DNA of 64,000 bases from Candidatus Melainabacteria bacterium. Its GTDB lineage: Bacteria; Cyanobacteriota; Vampirovibrionia; Obscuribacterales; Obscuribacteraceae. Position 1 is the stretch's first letter, and each line of letters begins with the position of its first letter. The stretch spans positions 1-64,000 of the forward strand of contig PLXC01000015.1 of assembly GCA_003151275.1 (NCBI GenBank), given 5' to 3'. Position numbers and translations under genes: made by a program. Under the pieces are notes generated by a model. It was not told the origin of the DNA and did not search any database. It saw only the letters and a program-made list of their open reading frames with translations. Shown here in pieces: positions 41,712 to 50,934 of this stretch.

Positions 41712-43247
41712 CTACCGTTCGATACCTAAGCGGCGCAAGCGCACGCGAGCCGTTTCTACGTTTAGACCGTGGGGTGCGACTTTGAGGTAAAGCTCATATT
41801 CACGCACTGCTTCACGTGTCTTCTCCATCTTCTCGAGCAATAAGGCTCGATTGTAATGAATGACTGGCAGCTCAAGACCCGCTTGAGCAATAGCAGATTT
41901 GTATTCATTGTCCGCATCCACAAGTTTGTTTTTCTTCTTCAGGAGCATGGCCAGGGCATTATGTGCCACCGCCATGGAAGTGCGAGTGGCTCGTGCATCT
42001 TCAAGAGCAAGCCTAAACTCCGCTTCCGCGCTCTTATCGTCGTCTAACAAACGATAAGTTTGACCGAGATTGTAGTGCGCTGATGGGAACGGCCCCTTTT
42101 TTAATTGAATCGCCTTCTTGTAGTTTTGGACAGCCTTTTCGTAGTTAGCGTGTGGCGTGGCGCCCTTCTGGTGAGCGACTACATAACCCAAGTTATTGTA
42201 AAGAACGGCGTCATCACCTTTCGTCTCTAGAAGCGCCCGAATAGCCAATTCTGCAGGCTTCCACTGACGTCCATTGATGAGCTTTTCTACCTCGCCGATG
42301 TCAACAGCCGATGGTGTTGCTCCAACGTCAGCAGGTCCTGAGCCGGAATTCCGCACATGCTCCAAAAACCGCCGCGTATCGGCAGCATAGCTCGGGTCTT
42401 TCTCATATTTCAAAGACATTTCGAGGGCATTTTCAGCCTCTCCCTTGTTCTTCAACGCCGCTTCTGCCAAACCAAGGTGGTAGTAAGCCATCGCATATTC
42501 AGGTTTAAATTTCACGGCCCGGCGAGCGTTTTCAGCCGCCAGTTCATATTTTTTGCTGTTGTAATACATTCGCGCCAGACAGTTATATGCCATCGCAAAG
42601 TCTGGTCGAATTCTCAAGGCTTGATTGAAGTAATCAATAGCTTCGTCATTTCTTCGTTGGTCAGCCAGAGCGTTAGCGAGGTTAACCATGGGCTCGACTT
42701 TAGCGTCATCTGTTTTGGCTAACTGCAGAGCCTGTTTGTAATAAAGTACACATTGGTCAAATTTCTCTTGATGGTAAGTTGCTGAACCGAGATTGTTAAG
42801 GATGTGCACGTTCAGGGCATCCAGGCTCAAACCTTTCATCAGCTCAGTTTCAGCCCGTTTGAAGTTGTTTTGCCTCAGATAGGTTGCGCCAATACCGTTG
42901 TAAGCTCCAGCACAATTAGGGGCCAGCTTGAGCGCCTCCATAAATTGTTTTCTAGCTTCCGCATACTGACCGAGATCAATCAGTCGATTGCCGGCAATCA
43001 AACAGTCATTGACTTCTTTTATGTTGCCTCGGTCTTCCTGCTGACCGTTATCGCCGCCTTCAGTTGCCGACTGGTCACCCAGCTGCGAAATCAACACATG
43101 CTCCTGCGCTAAAGTTGGTGCGGATGCGAATGACGCCGCCGACACAGAGATTAGGCCTACAAATATCAAGGCTCTTAACGCAAACAATTTATTGTGTAAA
43201 TTCAACTCAGATATCTGACGGGATTTGCTATTCAACCTTTCAAACAT
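41712..43247 (-). CDS. TPR protein, secreted or membrane-anchored
   Basis: A 511-residue protein. A hydrophobic N-terminal helix (about 24-45, ending SASFASAPTLA) is a signal peptide or anchor, followed by a polar linker and nine to eleven TPRs in two blocks (about 75-270 and 310-500): AGAYNGIGATYLRQNNFKRAE, AMAYYHLGLAEAALKNKGEAE, FPSAHYNLGQTYRLLDDDKSAEAE cited in part. It probably works as a scaffold in the envelope. Divergent from mfd with 156 bases between. Confidence 0.85.
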   Translation of the reverse strand: MFERLNSKSRQISELNLHNKLFALRALIFVGLISVSAASFASAPTLAQEHVLISQLGDQSATEGGDNGQQEDRGNIKEVNDCLIAGNRLIDLGQYAEARKQFMEALKLAPNCAGAYNGIGATYLRQNNFKRAETELMKGLSLDALNVHILNNLGSATYHQEKFDQCVLYYKQALQLAKTDDAKVEPMVNLANALADQRRNDEAIDYFNQALRIRPDFAMAYNCLARMYYNSKKYELAAENARRAVKFKPEYAMAYYHLGLAEAALKNKGEAENALEMSLKYEKDPSYAADTRRFLEHVRNSGSGPADVGATPSAVDIGEVEKLINGRQWKPAELAIRALLETKGDDAVLYNNLGYVVAHQKGATPHANYEKAVQNYKKAIQLKKGPFPSAHYNLGQTYRLLDDDKSAEAEFRLALEDARATRTSMAVAHNALAMLLKKKNKLVDADNEYKSAIAQAGLELPVIHYNRALLLEKMEKTREAVREYELYLKVAPHGLNVETARVRLRRLGIER

Positions 43248-43403
43248 AATAGCGGGTTACAGAAAGAACAACCTCGATTGCAATATGCTACGATCATATA
43301 TTCCCCGAAATTCGAAGCTTACGATGGGAAGGGGCTTTAAGGCGCAAACTAGAGCCTTAAAAATTGAAAACGGTGTCCTTTTATTCAGGTCGAACTTAAA
43401 AAT

Positions 43404-46400
43404 ATGCGCGAGAACGTTCTTGCAACTGCACTGCACCAGCGGTTTCTGGACTGCCCTCAGTATGCGCGTCTTTTGGCTCGAACGGCACGAGCAGCCGCCG
43501 GTGAGCTAAACATTTCAGGGCTCGCTGATTCAGCAAAATCGCTGATCTTGTCAGTTTTGATGCATGAAGTTAGACGTCCATTTTTCCTGATTGTGCCAGA
43601 CAACCATGCCGGGTCAAGATTTCAGCAAGAACTCTCCAACTTAACCCGATATCCCGTCTATTTTTATCCTTCATCAGAAGTTTCGCCATATGAGCAGGTG
43701 CTCAGCAGCCCTGACAATATCGCGGCCCAGATGGAAGTGCTTCAGAAGGTCGTTGATGCTCCCAACGAGCCATTCTTTGTTCTGGTCCCTGCCCGCGCCC
43801 TGATCCAACGGGTGCTGGATAAGGAAACTCTTGCAGAAAATAATTTCAGATTGTCTGTCGCAGACACAGTCGACCCGAAAGAATTGTCAATCCGCCTCGT
43901 GCGCCTCGGTTATTCACGCGAAACTGTCGTCACCTTACGAGGTGAGTTTAGTATCAGGGGCGATATCATCGATATTTATCCTGCGTCGGGACAACCCTTG
44001 CGTATCGAATTGTTTGGAGACGAAATCGAATCGATCAGACTCTTTAACATTGAGAATCAGCGATCGGTTGAAGACGCGAAAAGTGTTTTGATACCACCAA
44101 GATATTGGGTGATTCTCGATACTAAGAAAAAGGAAGAGTTTCAAGCGTTGATTGAGCAGCTGAGAGCAGTTGCTGACAAAACAATCGAAGAGCTTGGTGA
44201 CAGTGCGGCCGCAGAGACTTTGCGGGCAGTCATGGAAAACGATTTAACAAGTTTCGAGTCAGGTACCTATCCCGAATCTGCAGAATATTATTCACCGTAC
44301 CTGCACAAAAATATTACGACGCTCGTAGATTATTTGCCACCAAATGCCCTGGTGCTGTTTGATGAGTGGGACACGTTGATCATGTCGCTTTCATCTTACG
44401 AAGAGAAGTTGAATACTTCTTACACCGAGGGTTTGTCGACCGGACGATTGTTGCCATTGCCCAATCTTCTGCACATGTCAGTCGCCGAGATGTCGCAGAA
44501 ATTGAAAGAACGACAACGTGTTTATCTTTCCACTCTGCCGATTTTTGACAATGAAAATCAAACTGCCCTTGTTCAATTTGATTGTCATTCGATCGAACGT
44601 TTCGGCAATCAGATGCAGGTTCTCATCGACCGCATTCGGCAGTGGCGCAAGGATGGTCACCGCATTCTTATTTCGACAGACCAACCTCAACGCATTCTCG
44701 GTCTGTTAAAAGAGTGGGATGTTGCCGCTACGTATATACCGGGACCAACTGAAGGCCCCATTGCCAAAGAGATCGCAGAACATGGTGCGGTGCCTGAAAC
44801 TGCAGCATCGCTTGGAGAGCTGCTTAATTTACCTGGTGGTCGCGCCGCAGGCAGCTTGCAAGAAGTATGGGTGACCAGACATGGCTTTGTTGGCGGATTC
44901 AGACTGGAAGATGTGAAACTAGTTTCGATCACTGACACTGAGATGTTTGGCTTGAAGCGCAAGCCGACGGTTTATCGCAGACCCACTGTCGAGAAAACTT
45001 ACGATCGTTTTACCTCCGTTACAGACTTGAAGATCGGCGACTATGTCGTCCACATCAAGCAAGGAATCGGACAATTCGTGGGCGTTCAACGCATCAGCGT
45101 TGATGGACAGCAAAGAGAATATCTGACTGTTCAATATTCTGGTGAGGACCGCCTTTACGTTCCTGTCGATCAAATCAACTTGCTCTCGCGTTATCGAGGT
45201 GCCGGTGAAAGCGCACCACGACTGTCACGACTGGGTGGTGCTGAATGGGAAACCGTTAAGAAGCGCGTCAAAAAATCCGTCAAGGCGGTTGCTGAAGACC
45301 TCGTTAATTTATACGCCATGCGGGCTAAACAAGAAGGTTTTGCAGCCCTGGCAGATACTCCTTGGCAAAACGAGATGGAAGAAGCGTTTAGATTTGAAGA
45401 GACGCCCGACCAGTGGCAAGCCATTGTCGACACCAAGAGAGATTTAGAATCAACAAAACCGATGGATCGACTGATCTGCGGAGACGTCGGCTTCGGCAAA
45501 ACCGAAGTGGCGATCAGAGGAATTTTCAAAGCGGTCATGTCCGGCAAGCAAGCCGCCATCCTCGTTCCAACGACGATTCTTGCTCAACAGCATTTCAACA
45601 CGATGAGCGAGCGTTTTGCACCATACCCAATAAAAGTTGGTCTCCTCAGCCGCTTTAAAACAGCAAAAGAACAGCGCGAAGTTGTGGTCAAACTAGCTTC
45701 GGGTGAATGTGATGTCGTTATCGGCACACACCGCATGCTGCAAAAAGATATTCAATTTAAAGATCTAGGCTTGATCGTGATCGACGAAGAACAACGGTTT
45801 GGTGTCGGCCACAAAGAAAAGTTAAAGCAGCTGCGCGTGATGGTCGACGTACTGACCATGTCTGCAACGCCAATTCCAAGAACACTGCACATGGCATTGT
45901 CCGGTGCGCGCGATATGTCATTGATCAATACGCCGCCCGCTAACAGAGCACCTATTAAAACGTTCGTTGGCGAGTATAAATTGCCGCTTGTACGCACAGC
46001 CATTCTTCACGAAATGGAGAGAGGTGGACAAATCTACGTCGTACACAATCGAGTCGAAAGTATCGAAGCGATCGCATTTGAAATCAAACAACTGGTCCCT
46101 GAAGCCCGTGTAATTATTGGTCACGGGCAAATGCACGAGCGGGAACTGGAAAATGTGATGCTCGATTTCTCGGCGCACGTATTCGATATCCTCGTCTGCA
46201 CCACAATTATTGAATCGGGTCTGGACATTCCAAACGTTAATACGATCATCGTTAATGAAGCCGACAAACTGGGCCTTGCTCAGTTGTATCAATTGCGGGG
46301 ACGGGTCGGTAGAAGCGACGTGCAAGCGTATGCGTATTGCTTGTTCCGTCCGCAAAAGGTGTTGAGCGAAACTGCCCAAAACAGATTGAAAGCGATTCGC

Positions 46401-47063
46401 GAATTTACCTCACTGGGCTCCGGCTATCAAATTGCTTTGAGAGATATGGAAATCCGCGGAGTAGGTAACATCCTGGGCTCCGAACAACACGGTCATATGG
46501 TCTCGGTTGGCTTTGATCTCTATTGCAAATTGCTTGAAGAATCTGTCGCTGAATTGAAAGGCGAGAGCGTATCTTCAGATGCCGACACGCAAGTAGACAT
46601 CAACGTTACAGCGTTCATTCCAGAAACATACGTGTCGGATAACGAACAAAGGTTAATCGAATACAAACGCCTCGCTGACGTTAAGTCCGAACGCCAATTA
46701 AATATGTTGCTGGAAGAATGGCAAGATAGATTCGGCAATCCACCCCAGGAAGCCCTACAACTCACTGCCGTGGTGCGTTTACGATTGTTGGCAAGTAAGG
46801 CTGCCGTCACCGCGATTAAACCGGAAGCCCAAGGAATAAGATTGTCGGTCAATTTCCGTTTACAACAATGGTTGCCAATTCAAGCGCGTCTGCCAAAACA
46901 TCTAGCCACTCGTACCACGTACAAGCCAGGAGCCGCTGGTGGAGCCGGTCCGACTCCGTACATTTTGGTTCGTTCGCAAGGTGTTTCGCCACCCGAACAA
47001 CTTGATTTGCTCCAAGAACTGCTTAGTGCTATGGTTGCTAATAGTCAAGAAAAAGCTAGCTGA
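43404..47063 (+). CDS. mfd: Transcription-repair coupling factor Mfd
   Basis: A 1219-residue Mfd with the complete domain order: UvrB-like damage-handling region (1-350), RNA polymerase interaction domain (about 530-600, starting YDRFTSVTDLKIGDYVVH), translocase with Walker A GDVGFGKTEVA (about 690), DEEQRFG box (about 792), the TRG region RGRVGRSDVQAYAY, and the C-terminal TRCF domain (about 1070-1160). It removes stalled RNA polymerase at lesions and recruits UvrA. The C-terminal 60 residues carry a Gly/Ala-rich insertion. No operon partner upstream; the lipoprotein gene follows after 140 bases. Confidence 0.97.
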   Translation: MRENVLATALHQRFLDCPQYARLLARTARAAAGELNISGLADSAKSLILSVLMHEVRRPFFLIVPDNHAGSRFQQELSNLTRYPVYFYPSSEVSPYEQVLSSPDNIAAQMEVLQKVVDAPNEPFFVLVPARALIQRVLDKETLAENNFRLSVADTVDPKELSIRLVRLGYSRETVVTLRGEFSIRGDIIDIYPASGQPLRIELFGDEIESIRLFNIENQRSVEDAKSVLIPPRYWVILDTKKKEEFQALIEQLRAVADKTIEELGDSAAAETLRAVMENDLTSFESGTYPESAEYYSPYLHKNITTLVDYLPPNALVLFDEWDTLIMSLSSYEEKLNTSYTEGLSTGRLLPLPNLLHMSVAEMSQKLKERQRVYLSTLPIFDNENQTALVQFDCHSIERFGNQMQVLIDRIRQWRKDGHRILISTDQPQRILGLLKEWDVAATYIPGPTEGPIAKEIAEHGAVPETAASLGELLNLPGGRAAGSLQEVWVTRHGFVGGFRLEDVKLVSITDTEMFGLKRKPTVYRRPTVEKTYDRFTSVTDLKIGDYVVHIKQGIGQFVGVQRISVDGQQREYLTVQYSGEDRLYVPVDQINLLSRYRGAGESAPRLSRLGGAEWETVKKRVKKSVKAVAEDLVNLYAMRAKQEGFAALADTPWQNEMEEAFRFEETPDQWQAIVDTKRDLESTKPMDRLICGDVGFGKTEVAIRGIFKAVMSGKQAAILVPTTILAQQHFNTMSERFAPYPIKVGLLSRFKTAKEQREVVVKLASGECDVVIGTHRMLQKDIQFKDLGLIVIDEEQRFGVGHKEKLKQLRVMVDVLTMSATPIPRTLHMALSGARDMSLINTPPANRAPIKTFVGEYKLPLVRTAILHEMERGGQIYVVHNRVESIEAIAFEIKQLVPEARVIIGHGQMHERELENVMLDFSAHVFDILVCTTIIESGLDIPNVNTIIVNEADKLGLAQLYQLRGRVGRSDVQAYAYCLFRPQKVLSETAQNRLKAIREFTSLGSGYQIALRDMEIRGVGNILGSEQHGHMVSVGFDLYCKLLEESVAELKGESVSSDADTQVDINVTAFIPETYVSDNEQRLIEYKRLADVKSERQLNMLLEEWQDRFGNPPQEALQLTAVVRLRLLASKAAVTAIKPEAQGIRLSVNFRLQQWLPIQARLPKHLATRTTYKPGAAGGAGPTPYILVRSQGVSPPEQLDLLQELLSAMVANSQEKAS

Positions 47064-47135
47064 CACGTCAGGCAGCTTTGCTGTAGGAGCCAAGCAGCTT
47101 GGGGAGTCGGGCAGCTTGCTGCATAGGCCCCACTA
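47064..47135. repeat. Short degenerate repeats after mfd
   Basis: GGCAGCTTTGCTGTAGGAG, AAGCAGCTTGGGGAG and GGGCAGCTTGCTGCATAGG are three variants of one unit, each able to form a small CAGC/GCTG hairpin. They may contribute to 3' end formation; no T-run is present. Confidence 0.5.
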
Positions 47136-47204
47136 GTGTGCACAGGCCCTCCTCGAATAGACTATCCTCGGATATTTGGAGTAGTGAGCGTTTTGAAATC
47201 GATA

Positions 47205-48647
47205 ATGGTGCGTAATCGGGCGGCGGCTCAATTTGTTTTGGCACTGTCTTTAAGCATTACACTGCTTTCAGGTTGCAGCAAGAGCGCAGAAAAAACTGAC
47301 ACAACCAAAACAACAACCGCCACGACAACTACTACTGGCGCCGTAGATTCCAAGACAGACAGCAAGACTTCTAAAACGGAACCGGTTTCCGGAAATGGTC
47401 TAATTCCCAAAATCGAGGCGGCCCGAAAGAAAATCAAATTAGGCGCTATGCCTGATTCCGAAGTAATCTGCACGGTCGCCGGCACTCCGATCACAATCGG
47501 CCAGTATCGACGCACACTGCAAACGCAAGAAGAACAAATTCAAACTACCTTAAGTGCCGATCAAGGAATGCAGCGACAGCTGATCGAAGAAGGAAGAAGA
47601 GCAGGCATTTCGCTGACCGAAGATGAAAAGAAGCGACTGCTTGCAACGGCGGCAAAGGCTGAAAAAGCAAGTGGAGGAGTCGTCAAGAAACATCTTGATT
47701 CAGTGCACGAGACAACAGCGCAATTCGATCAGTACGTGCTGGATCTTGGACTGGCCTTCAAAGTGGCCACCGCTAAAATTGAAGAGCAGTTGTTGCACCA
47801 AATCGTGGATCGCGAACTTCTATGTGGTGCCGCAAGGGCAAAAGGTTATGGACCAGGAGCATTTAACGTTTATCTAGAAGCCAAAAAGAATAAAGTCTTT
47901 GAGCAAATGGTTGCGAACGGGTTTACGAAAGATCAATTACGCGACGACATTGTTCAAGGCGAATTGGTCAAAAAAATGATCGATAATATTCGCAAGACTG
48001 CAAAGGTCTCAGATGAAGAATTACAGCAGTTTTACGAAAAGAAAAAAGATCATTTCAAGCATGGCGACATGATTCAGCTTAGCCAAATTGTTATTGCTGC
48101 TCCTAAGAAAGATTCGCCACAGCAGCCTAGTATGCGCACTCAAATCAAACAACAAGAGCCGAAGTTATCCGAAGCAGATCTGGATATGAAGGTGAAAATG
48201 GTTGATCAACAGCAGCGGCAAAAGGCTGAAGATTTGCTAGCCAAGGCGTTGAAAGGCGCAGATTTCGCCAAACTCGCTGATGCCTCTTCTGATGATATCG
48301 CCGCACGCGCCGCAAAGACTGGTGGTGACATGGGGATGCAAGAGAAAAGTCATTTGTTGAAAGAGTTTGCACAGAAAGTAGATTCGATCAAGGTGGGGCA
48401 GGTGTATCCGAACATCATCCCAAGCGACTACGGATACCACATTGTCAAACTAACCGCGATGAAGCCTGCTGGGACTAAACCACTTGCTGAAATCAAAGAC
48501 GATTTGCGCCACTTCCTCACTACAAATGCCGAAGAAAAAGCTGTGCTCGATTGGATACTCGAGAAGAGAAAGTCAACAGAAATTTCATTGTCTCCCGAAT
48601 TTCAAGCGCTGGTGACGGCAGATTCAGGCCAGACCAAAGCTCAATAA
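47205..48647 (+). CDS. Parvulin-type peptidyl-prolyl isomerase lipoprotein (PrsA/SurA-like)
   Basis: A 480-residue protein from ATG 47205. The N-terminus is a lipoprotein signal with lipobox LLSGC (C24), then a Thr-rich linker. Residues 70-270 are the helical SurA_N/trigger-factor-like chaperone part, and 275-420 a rotamase (parvulin) domain: LSQIVIA, GADFAKLADASSDD, GGDMG, SDYGYHIVKL. A charged helix of about 40 residues is inserted early in the parvulin domain. It helps fold exported proteins. GTG 47184 (behind GGAG) and TTG 47193 are alternative starts. Confidence 0.87.
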   Translation: MVRNRAAAQFVLALSLSITLLSGCSKSAEKTDTTKTTTATTTTTGAVDSKTDSKTSKTEPVSGNGLIPKIEAARKKIKLGAMPDSEVICTVAGTPITIGQYRRTLQTQEEQIQTTLSADQGMQRQLIEEGRRAGISLTEDEKKRLLATAAKAEKASGGVVKKHLDSVHETTAQFDQYVLDLGLAFKVATAKIEEQLLHQIVDRELLCGAARAKGYGPGAFNVYLEAKKNKVFEQMVANGFTKDQLRDDIVQGELVKKMIDNIRKTAKVSDEELQQFYEKKKDHFKHGDMIQLSQIVIAAPKKDSPQQPSMRTQIKQQEPKLSEADLDMKVKMVDQQQRQKAEDLLAKALKGADFAKLADASSDDIAARAAKTGGDMGMQEKSHLLKEFAQKVDSIKVGQVYPNIIPSDYGYHIVKLTAMKPAGTKPLAEIKDDLRHFLTTNAEEKAVLDWILEKRKSTEISLSPEFQALVTADSGQTKAQ

Positions 48648-48725
48648 ATCCACGACATCCATTGCTGGCTTATACCGCTTCCAATTGCAATCTAATTCAG
48701 CTGAGCAGTGTGCCTCATAATGCAC

Positions 48726-48731
48726 TATAAT
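48726..48731 (+). promoter_or_regulatory. TATAAT -10 box before the TPR gene, putative
   Basis: TATAAT lies 35 bases before ATG 48766. No convincing -35 hexamer is at the right distance, so the call rests on the -10 alone. Confidence 0.3.
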
Positions 48732-48765
48732 TCGGCGAGATGAGCGCACACGAGCCGAGGTTATT

Positions 48766-49749
48766 ATGATCAAATCCAAGTCAGCTTCAACTAGTCTCCT
48801 TGCAACTCTGTTAGTACTAAGCTGCGGTGCTCAAGTATTTGCCGCAGACAGCAAAGAGAAGAAAGCAGATTCCACAAAAACGGAAACCACAGATGCAGCC
48901 ACCAAAAAAGGCGACGATGCATTCGAGGCAAATAAAGCTGGCACAGCTCTTGTCGTAAAGGGTCAATTCAAAGAAGCGATCGAAAAATTCGATGAAGCGA
49001 TCAGATTGTCTCCTAAATACGGGCGAGCTTATAGCAACCGCGCCGCCGCATACGATGGACTGGGAGATTTCAAAAAGGCAATTCAAGACGCTGATAAAGC
49101 AATTAGCATCAGACCAAAAATGGGTCATGCATATTTAAACCGTTCGTGGGCTGAAAACAAACTCGGTCAGTACAAAAAGGCCTTAGCTGATGCCGATAAA
49201 GCAATTGAGCTTGATAAAGACAACGCAATGGCACATGTCAACCGTTCGCATGCTTTGAATAAACTTGGACGTCACAAAGAATCCGTAGAGTCGGCAAATA
49301 CAGCGCTTTCAATCTCGCCGAATTTGCCATTGGCATACATCAATCGTTCTCACGCTTACACCAAATTGGGTGAACACGATAAAGCACTGGAAGACGCTAA
49401 CAAGGCGGTAGAAATTGCTCCTAATCATGCTTTGGCTTACAGCAATCGTGCCCACGCCAAGATGCAAAAAGGTGACTGGCAAGCAGTTCTTGATGATTGC
49501 AACAAAGCGATCGAATTAAATCCCAAGTTGGGGATTGCCTACTACAATCGCTCCCTCGCATACGACAAACTCGGAAAGAAAGATCCGTCAACAGACGACT
49601 TAAAGAAGGCTGCTGATCTAGGTGTCGTTAATAGTGACACCAAAGCGGTAGCAAAAGGCACTCACGAGAAGAAATCCGAAGCATCGGGCAAAGGCGAAGG
49701 CAAGGACAGCAAGAATGGCAAGGACAAAACTAGCAAGGAGAAGTCATAA
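48766..49749 (+). CDS. Secreted TPR protein with Lys-rich tail
   Basis: A 327-residue protein. The signal peptide (1-26, ending AQVFA) is followed by a Lys/Thr linker and seven TPRs of the KxAIxDADKAIxLxPxxxxAYxNRSxA type (about residues 55-285), a subtype resembling Sel1/STI1-like scaffolds. The tail (290-327) is Lys/Gly/Ser-rich. It is followed with no gap by the next gene (TAA then ATG at 49750), so the two form an operon and possibly work together at the surface. Confidence 0.85.
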   Translation: MIKSKSASTSLLATLLVLSCGAQVFAADSKEKKADSTKTETTDAATKKGDDAFEANKAGTALVVKGQFKEAIEKFDEAIRLSPKYGRAYSNRAAAYDGLGDFKKAIQDADKAISIRPKMGHAYLNRSWAENKLGQYKKALADADKAIELDKDNAMAHVNRSHALNKLGRHKESVESANTALSISPNLPLAYINRSHAYTKLGEHDKALEDANKAVEIAPNHALAYSNRAHAKMQKGDWQAVLDDCNKAIELNPKLGIAYYNRSLAYDKLGKKDPSTDDLKKAADLGVVNSDTKAVAKGTHEKKSEASGKGEGKDSKNGKDKTSKEKS

Positions 49750-50100
49750 ATGTCGATTTCCAATTTCAAAAAAGCATTGTTCATTGTAGCTGCGACCTCA
49801 TTCGCTTGTTTGGCACCAAGTTACGCTGATTCTGAATCAGGAGGCTTTGTCTTTGGTGGAGGCGATTCCGAGAGTGGTGGCGTCTACAATTCCGGCTCCG
49901 AATCAGATTCGGGCGGCGCTCGCAACTCAGGCGGCGCCAGCCAAAGCGGGGGCGTTTTAAATTCTGGAGCAGAGTCTGATTCAGGTGGAATTGCCAATGT
50001 CGGCTCTCGTTCTGAATCCGGTGGTGTGACGATGTCCGGCGCAGAATCACAGTCTGGCGCTTGGATTGATAATCCTGTCGTACGTAATTATCACTGGTAG
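49750..50100 (+). CDS. Small secreted Ser/Gly-rich repeat protein
   Basis: A 116-residue protein. Signal peptide 1-26 (ending PSYA), then about seven imperfect repeats of the form (S/A)ESxSGGxxNxG, such as SESDSGGARNSG and AESDSGGIANVG, and a final WIDNPVVRNYHW. The regular SGG spacing suggests a beta-solenoid or a flexible surface polymer; I know no family for it. Co-transcribed with the preceding TPR protein. Confidence 0.7.
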   Translation: MSISNFKKALFIVAATSFACLAPSYADSESGGFVFGGGDSESGGVYNSGSESDSGGARNSGGASQSGGVLNSGAESDSGGIANVGSRSESGGVTMSGAESQSGAWIDNPVVRNYHW

Positions 50101-50124
50101 GTAGTCCTGCTACTCGGGCAATGG

Positions 50125-50142
50125 AGAGCATCCAAATGCTCT
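50125..50142 (+). terminator. Hairpin after the secreted repeat gene
   Basis: AGAGCAT / ATGCTCT (7 bp, loop CCAA) lies 25 bases past the stop. Only TT follows, so a weak terminator at best. Confidence 0.4.
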
Positions 50143-50194
50143 TAGCGTAAGAGTTTCTTCTACCTCACTCGTATTGTACTAAGTGGACGTCGTG

Positions 50195-50312
50195 AGCTTC
50201 GAAGCACGCGGGACCCGCGCGGGACGCGTGCGCTCCATTCACCAGACACGGGATGCGTGCGCCTCTATGCACCAAGCTACGCTGGAGACACGCTGTCCCT
50301 GCACCAAGCACG
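50195..50312. repeat. Degenerate GC-rich repeats of the dispersed family
   Basis: ACGGGATGCGTGCGC and GCGGGACGCGTGCGCTCCATT with following CACCA tracts recur two to four times in imperfect form. The GCGCTCCATT core links them to the elements at 19115 and 29494. Confidence 0.5.
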
Positions 50313-50314
50313 CA

Positions 50315-50341
50315 GCCCATGCCTTTTACAAAGGCATGGGC
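50315..50341. terminator. Perfect 12-bp hairpin between convergent genes
   Basis: GCCCATGCCTTT / AAAGGCATGGGC with loop TAC. It lies between genes converging from 50100 and 50375 and is a good candidate bidirectional terminator although T-runs are poor. Confidence 0.55.
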
Positions 50342-50374
50342 TTAATACTTATTGTGCGAGCCTAAAGTGGTGGA

Positions 50375-50653
50375 CTAAAACACTTTAATTGGACCGACAT
50401 TGATCAAGTGATGACTGTGTTTCTTCTTGATCACAATCACTTCTCGGCTAGCCGGTTGCTGCATAATCACCACTGGCTGCTCTCTAATCATTACTGGTGT
50501 GCTTTCCACAGTAGTAGAACGCGTTTCAAGCACCGTAGTCGGTACTGCTTCAGATGACGTTGTCACTGATGTAATCGTGTCAGCGTTGACAGCTGGTGCA
50601 AATAGACTAGTGCTGACGACTGCGCCTAACACAAACATTACTCTTAAATTCAT
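50375..50653 (-). CDS. Small secreted protein, Thr/Val-rich
   Basis: A 92-residue protein with signal peptide MNLRVMFVLGAVVSTSLFAPAVNA (cited in part), then a Thr/Ser/Val-rich stretch (TSVTTSSEAVPTTVLETRST) and a C-terminal VIVIKKKHSHHLINVGPIKVF. I recall short exported proteins with similar KKKHxHH tails in related genomes but cannot name a function. Single gene; 281 bases of apparently non-coding sequence lie upstream. Confidence 0.65.
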   Translation of the reverse strand: MNLRVMFVLGAVVSTSLFAPAVNADTITSVTTSSEAVPTTVLETRSTTVESTPVMIREQPVVIMQQPASREVIVIKKKHSHHLINVGPIKVF

Positions 50654-50934
50654 GAACTTGTCCTCATTTCTAGTTGTATTTGCCTTTCCGAGACGTAATA
50701 CGTTCCTGATCAGTTCCGGAGACGAGCAAGTCGTGGCAAGTGTGCTTGGAAATATACGAGCGACAGTGCAGAGAAGAGCCCTGACCTATTCCTTAATACG
50801 AGCGAAATTCTTGGTTTTACTAAGCAAGCGGCTGGGTGTTGTTCTGCGCTAATACAATTTCCATTGGCGCAGTCTGTCTTCATGATCGAATACTATGCTG
50901 GATTGATTACGCGGTTTTCGTGGTCGGGCAAGCA

